From Candidatus Dadabacteria bacterium (GTDB lineage Bacteria; Bdellovibrionota_C; UBA2361; J135): 8,127 nucleotides of DNA. The stretch covers positions 1-8,127 of the forward strand of contig RFKT01000342.1 in assembly GCA_003694225.1 (NCBI GenBank), read 5' to 3'. Made by a program: the position numbers and the translations under genes. Of the stretch, positions 6,297 through 8,127 are shown in pieces. The notes beneath the pieces were generated by a model. That model saw only the letters and a list, made by a program, of their open reading frames with translations. It had not been told where the DNA came from and made no database searches. How positions within the stretch are numbered: the first letter of the stretch is position 1; each line of letters starts with the position of its first letter.

Positions 6297-7615
6297 AAGC
6301 AATCCTCCTTCTCTGAAAAAATCTCTTCAGTAAATTTCCTCCCTTTCATAACCACCCTTCCCCCTGAGATAACATCCGCAGCGGCTCCCTTAAACGTCTC
6401 ACCGATAAACGGCGAATTGGAACTTTTAGAGAGATTTTCCGTATCGTCAAAGCTCCACTCAAGATCTGGATCAATCAAGGTTATATCAGCTCTCTCTCCC
6501 CTTTCTAGCTTTCCGCCTTCAATACCTAAGGCTGACGCTCCTCCAAGAGAGAGAAGAAAGGCAAGCCTTTCCATAGTGATTATCCCACGCTCTACAAGCC
6601 TAAGCCCTAAAGCTAAATTAGTTTGAAGACCTATAATTCCAAAAGATGCCGAAGAAAACTCCAAAAGCTTGCTGTCAGCCTCATGGGGAGCATGGTCGCT
6701 TGCTATTGCATCAATCGTTCCATCCTTTAGCCCCTCAACAATGGCATTAAGGTCTTCCTGGGTCCTTAACGGAGGGCTCATCTTCGCATTTGTGTCATAG
6801 CCGCAGACCCTTCTCTCATCAAGAAAAATATGGTGTGGCGTGACCTCACATGTAACAGCGATGCCGTCATTTTTAGCTCTCCTTATAAGTTCAACGCTTC
6901 TTGCCGTAGAGACATGGCATATGTGTATCTTTCCTTTGAGATACCTTGCAAGCTCAATATCCCGCGCAACCATTACATCTTCTGCAACGGAAGGCATACC
7001 TTTAAGCCCCATCTTAATTGAGAGCGGTGATTCGTTCATGGACCCGCCCCTTGTAAGAAGTTTATCCTCCTCGTGGCAGCAGATTACAGCTCCTTCCATA
7101 GAACACCACTCAAGCGCTCTTCTCATCATAGCAGAAGACCACACAGGCTCTCCGTCATCAGAAAAAGCGACACATCCAGCCTTGCGAAGCTCAGAAAGGG
7201 GCGCTAGCTCCTCTCCCTTGAGACCAACTGTAACAGCACCTATAGGAAGGACGCGGCAAAGCCCCACTGAAGAAGCTCTCTCTAAGATGTATCGAGTTAC
7301 AGATTCATTGTCATTTACCGGATCTGTGTTCGGCATTGAGCATATTGCTGTGTACCCTCCCATTACTGCGCTTTTGCACCCTGTAAGTATGGTTTCCTTC
7401 CACTCGTATCCCGGCTCCCTTAGATGCACGTGGATATCTACAAGACCAGGAAACACAAGCTTGCCCGCTCCGGAAAGAACATCTCCACCTTCAGGCTCAG
7501 GAATCTTTCCAGCTGGAGCGATATCCTCTATCCTCCCGTCTGAGATTAAGATATCAACCTCTCCTCTGTATTTTCCTTCAGGATCTACTGCAGTTCCGCC
7601 TTTTATAAGCAGCAT
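6293..7615 (-). CDS. pyrC: Dihydroorotase PyrC (class I)
   Basis: PyrC cyclises N-carbamoyl-aspartate to dihydroorotate, the third step of pyrimidine synthesis. The 440-residue protein is an amidohydrolase of the class I dihydroorotase type (usual length about 420-440). It has DIHVHLREPGYEWKET (His62 and His64 as metal ligands), SMPNTDPV (93-100), FSDDGEPV (151-158, Asp154 the likely ligand by comparison with Aquifex), CCHEE (His181), HICHVS (His234), and the catalytic Asp307 in ASDHAPHE. Metal and catalytic residues are all present, unlike the inactive PyrC-like paralogues found beside pyrB in some bacteria. The frame is open upstream to 7807, but those 64 residues overlap pyrB and do not look like dihydroorotase. 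ATG 7615 has AGGAGG 6 nt upstream and starts inside TGATG, sharing one base with the pyrB stop. Class I dihydroorotases can form a complex with PyrB (shown for Aquifex), and the tight coupling fits that. Confidence 0.97.
   Translation of the reverse strand: MLLIKGGTAVDPEGKYRGEVDILISDGRIEDIAPAGKIPEPEGGDVLSGAGKLVFPGLVDIHVHLREPGYEWKETILTGCKSAVMGGYTAICSMPNTDPVNDNESVTRYILERASSVGLCRVLPIGAVTVGLKGEELAPLSELRKAGCVAFSDDGEPVWSSAMMRRALEWCSMEGAVICCHEEDKLLTRGGSMNESPLSIKMGLKGMPSVAEDVMVARDIELARYLKGKIHICHVSTARSVELIRRAKNDGIAVTCEVTPHHIFLDERRVCGYDTNAKMSPPLRTQEDLNAIVEGLKDGTIDAIASDHAPHEADSKLLEFSSASFGIIGLQTNLALGLRLVERGIITMERLAFLLSLGGASALGIEGGKLERGERADITLIDPDLEWSFDDTENLSKSSNSPFIGETFKGAAADVISGGRVVMKGRKFTEEIFSEKEDCL
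6304..6310 (-). promoter_or_regulatory. Ribosome-binding site deciding the carA start
   Basis: AAGGAGG on the minus strand, within the last codons of pyrC, 7 nt before GTG 6296 and 1 nt before TTG 6302. The spacing selects the GTG. Confidence 0.75.
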
Positions 7616-8127
7616 CAATTGCCTCCTACAACTAGCCAAAAAAGTACGGCCATCCTTAATGCAACCCCGTTTTTTACCTGATCCCTTACCAAAGAGCGGG
7701 GACCAAATGCGACATCGGATGCAACCTCTATCCCACGATTTACCGGACCGGGATGGAGTATCACAGCATCGGGACAGCAGCTCGACAACACCTCTTCTGT
7801 AACGCAAAATTCCCTGGAATATTCCCTTATGGATGGAACAAAAAACTCACTCTGACGCTCAAACTGCATCCTAAGGCATATAACAACATCCGCTCCTTCA
7901 AGCCCCTCCCTAAGATTGTGGCTTACCTTTACTCCTAAATCCCGATATGCATCTTCAAATAGGGGAGGAGCTAATGTTGGAGGCCCGACCAAGGTTACTT
8001 TATTCCCTAAAGCGCCGTGCAAAAGTATATTGCTACGCGCCACACGCGAATGGAGAATATCTCCAACTATTGCAATATTAAGACCCTCAATGCCGTGAGG
8101 CTTGCTGGAAGAGCTGTTGTAATAAAG
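7615..8127 (-). CDS. pyrB: Aspartate carbamoyltransferase catalytic subunit PyrB (3' part)
   Basis: PyrB condenses carbamoyl phosphate with aspartate, the committed step of pyrimidine synthesis. Only the C-terminal 170 residues are in the window. The family is about 300-310 residues long, so roughly the first 140, including the carbamoyl-phosphate loop STRTR, lie beyond the right edge. The visible part is the aspartate-binding half. GLNIAIVGDILHSRVARSN is followed by LRMQFER, and both hold residues equivalent to E. coli Arg167, Arg229 and Gln231. HPGPVNRGIE follows, and the protein ends VVGGN. A GTG at 8043 falls within HSRVARSN and is an internal valine, not the start; the frame is open to base 8127. 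The stop TGA overlaps the pyrC ATG by one base. Promoter and any PyrR or attenuation control would lie upstream, outside the window. Confidence 0.96.
   Translation of the reverse strand, partial: LYYNSSSSKPHGIEGLNIAIVGDILHSRVARSNILLHGALGNKVTLVGPPTLAPPLFEDAYRDLGVKVSHNLREGLEGADVVICLRMQFERQSEFFVPSIREYSREFCVTEEVLSSCCPDAVILHPGPVNRGIEVASDVAFGPRSLVRDQVKNGVALRMAVLFWLVVGGN
7622..7627 (-). promoter_or_regulatory. Ribosome-binding site deciding the pyrC start
   Basis: AGGAGG on the minus strand, 6 nt before ATG 7615. It encodes part of the Gly-Gly near the PyrB C-terminus, so the pyrC site is translated through by ribosomes on pyrB. It excludes the longer upstream reading frame as the true start. Confidence 0.8.

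Noticed and set aside
6840..7802. A 320-codon open frame on the plus strand opposite pyrC
   Set aside because: It is antisense to a complete, motif-rich pyrC, the translation is Ser/Pro-rich with no recognisable domain, and no ribosome-binding site was noted. It is a shadow of pyrC codon use.
7616..7807. N-terminal extension of pyrC by 64 residues
   Set aside because: It overlaps the conserved end of pyrB in another frame, is rich in Cys, Arg and Gly, and lacks dihydroorotase similarity. ATG 7615 has a strong ribosome-binding site and matches the family start.
7615..8043. A short complete gene of 142 codons starting at GTG 8043
   Set aside because: The frame is open to the window edge and the GTG is the valine inside the conserved HSRVARSN motif of PyrB. 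It is the 3' part of pyrB.

Overview
The window carries five genes of a bacterial de novo pyrimidine operon on the minus strand and, facing it from the left, one small mobile element on the plus strand. No RNA gene, CRISPR array or replication origin was recognised.

Layout, left to right. Bases 8-1342 look like a single-gene element. A Y1 (HUH) transposase of the REP-associated/IS200-like type (138-1118, +) lies between imperfect inverted copies of GGTACGGGGTWAC at 8-20 and 1330-1342, and a small stem-loop sits just inside the right copy. From 1410 to the right edge runs the operon, read right to left: pyrB (3' part only, cut by the window edge), pyrC, carA, carB, greA. The pyr genes are tightly packed: a 1-nt TGATG overlap at pyrB/pyrC, a 4-nt GTGA overlap at pyrC/carA, a 17-nt overlap at carA/carB, and a gap of a few tens of bases before greA. 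The ribosome-binding sites of pyrC, carA and carB lie inside the preceding gene, which suggests translational coupling. Transposase and operon are convergent, and the 291-nt space between them holds only repeats and stem-loops.

How the genes work together. CarA takes ammonia from glutamine and passes it to CarB, which makes carbamoyl phosphate. PyrB joins this to aspartate and PyrC closes the ring to dihydroorotate, so the window encodes the first three steps of UMP synthesis. GreA rescues backtracked RNA polymerase and is not an enzyme of the pathway. All active-site motifs I checked in these proteins are present, so the operon looks functional.

Organism. The genes are clearly bacterial, of moderate GC by eye, with good Shine-Dalgarno sites. 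The order pyrB-pyrC-carA-carB-greA is one I associate with Deltaproteobacteria such as Geobacter and related deep-branching Gram-negative groups. That placement is an inference from gene order and is weak.

I do not see a clear previously undescribed system. The least ordinary part is the transposase element: its long C-terminal extension, its end structure, and a G-quadruplex-type motif that spans its right end in the 3' untranslated region of the operon.
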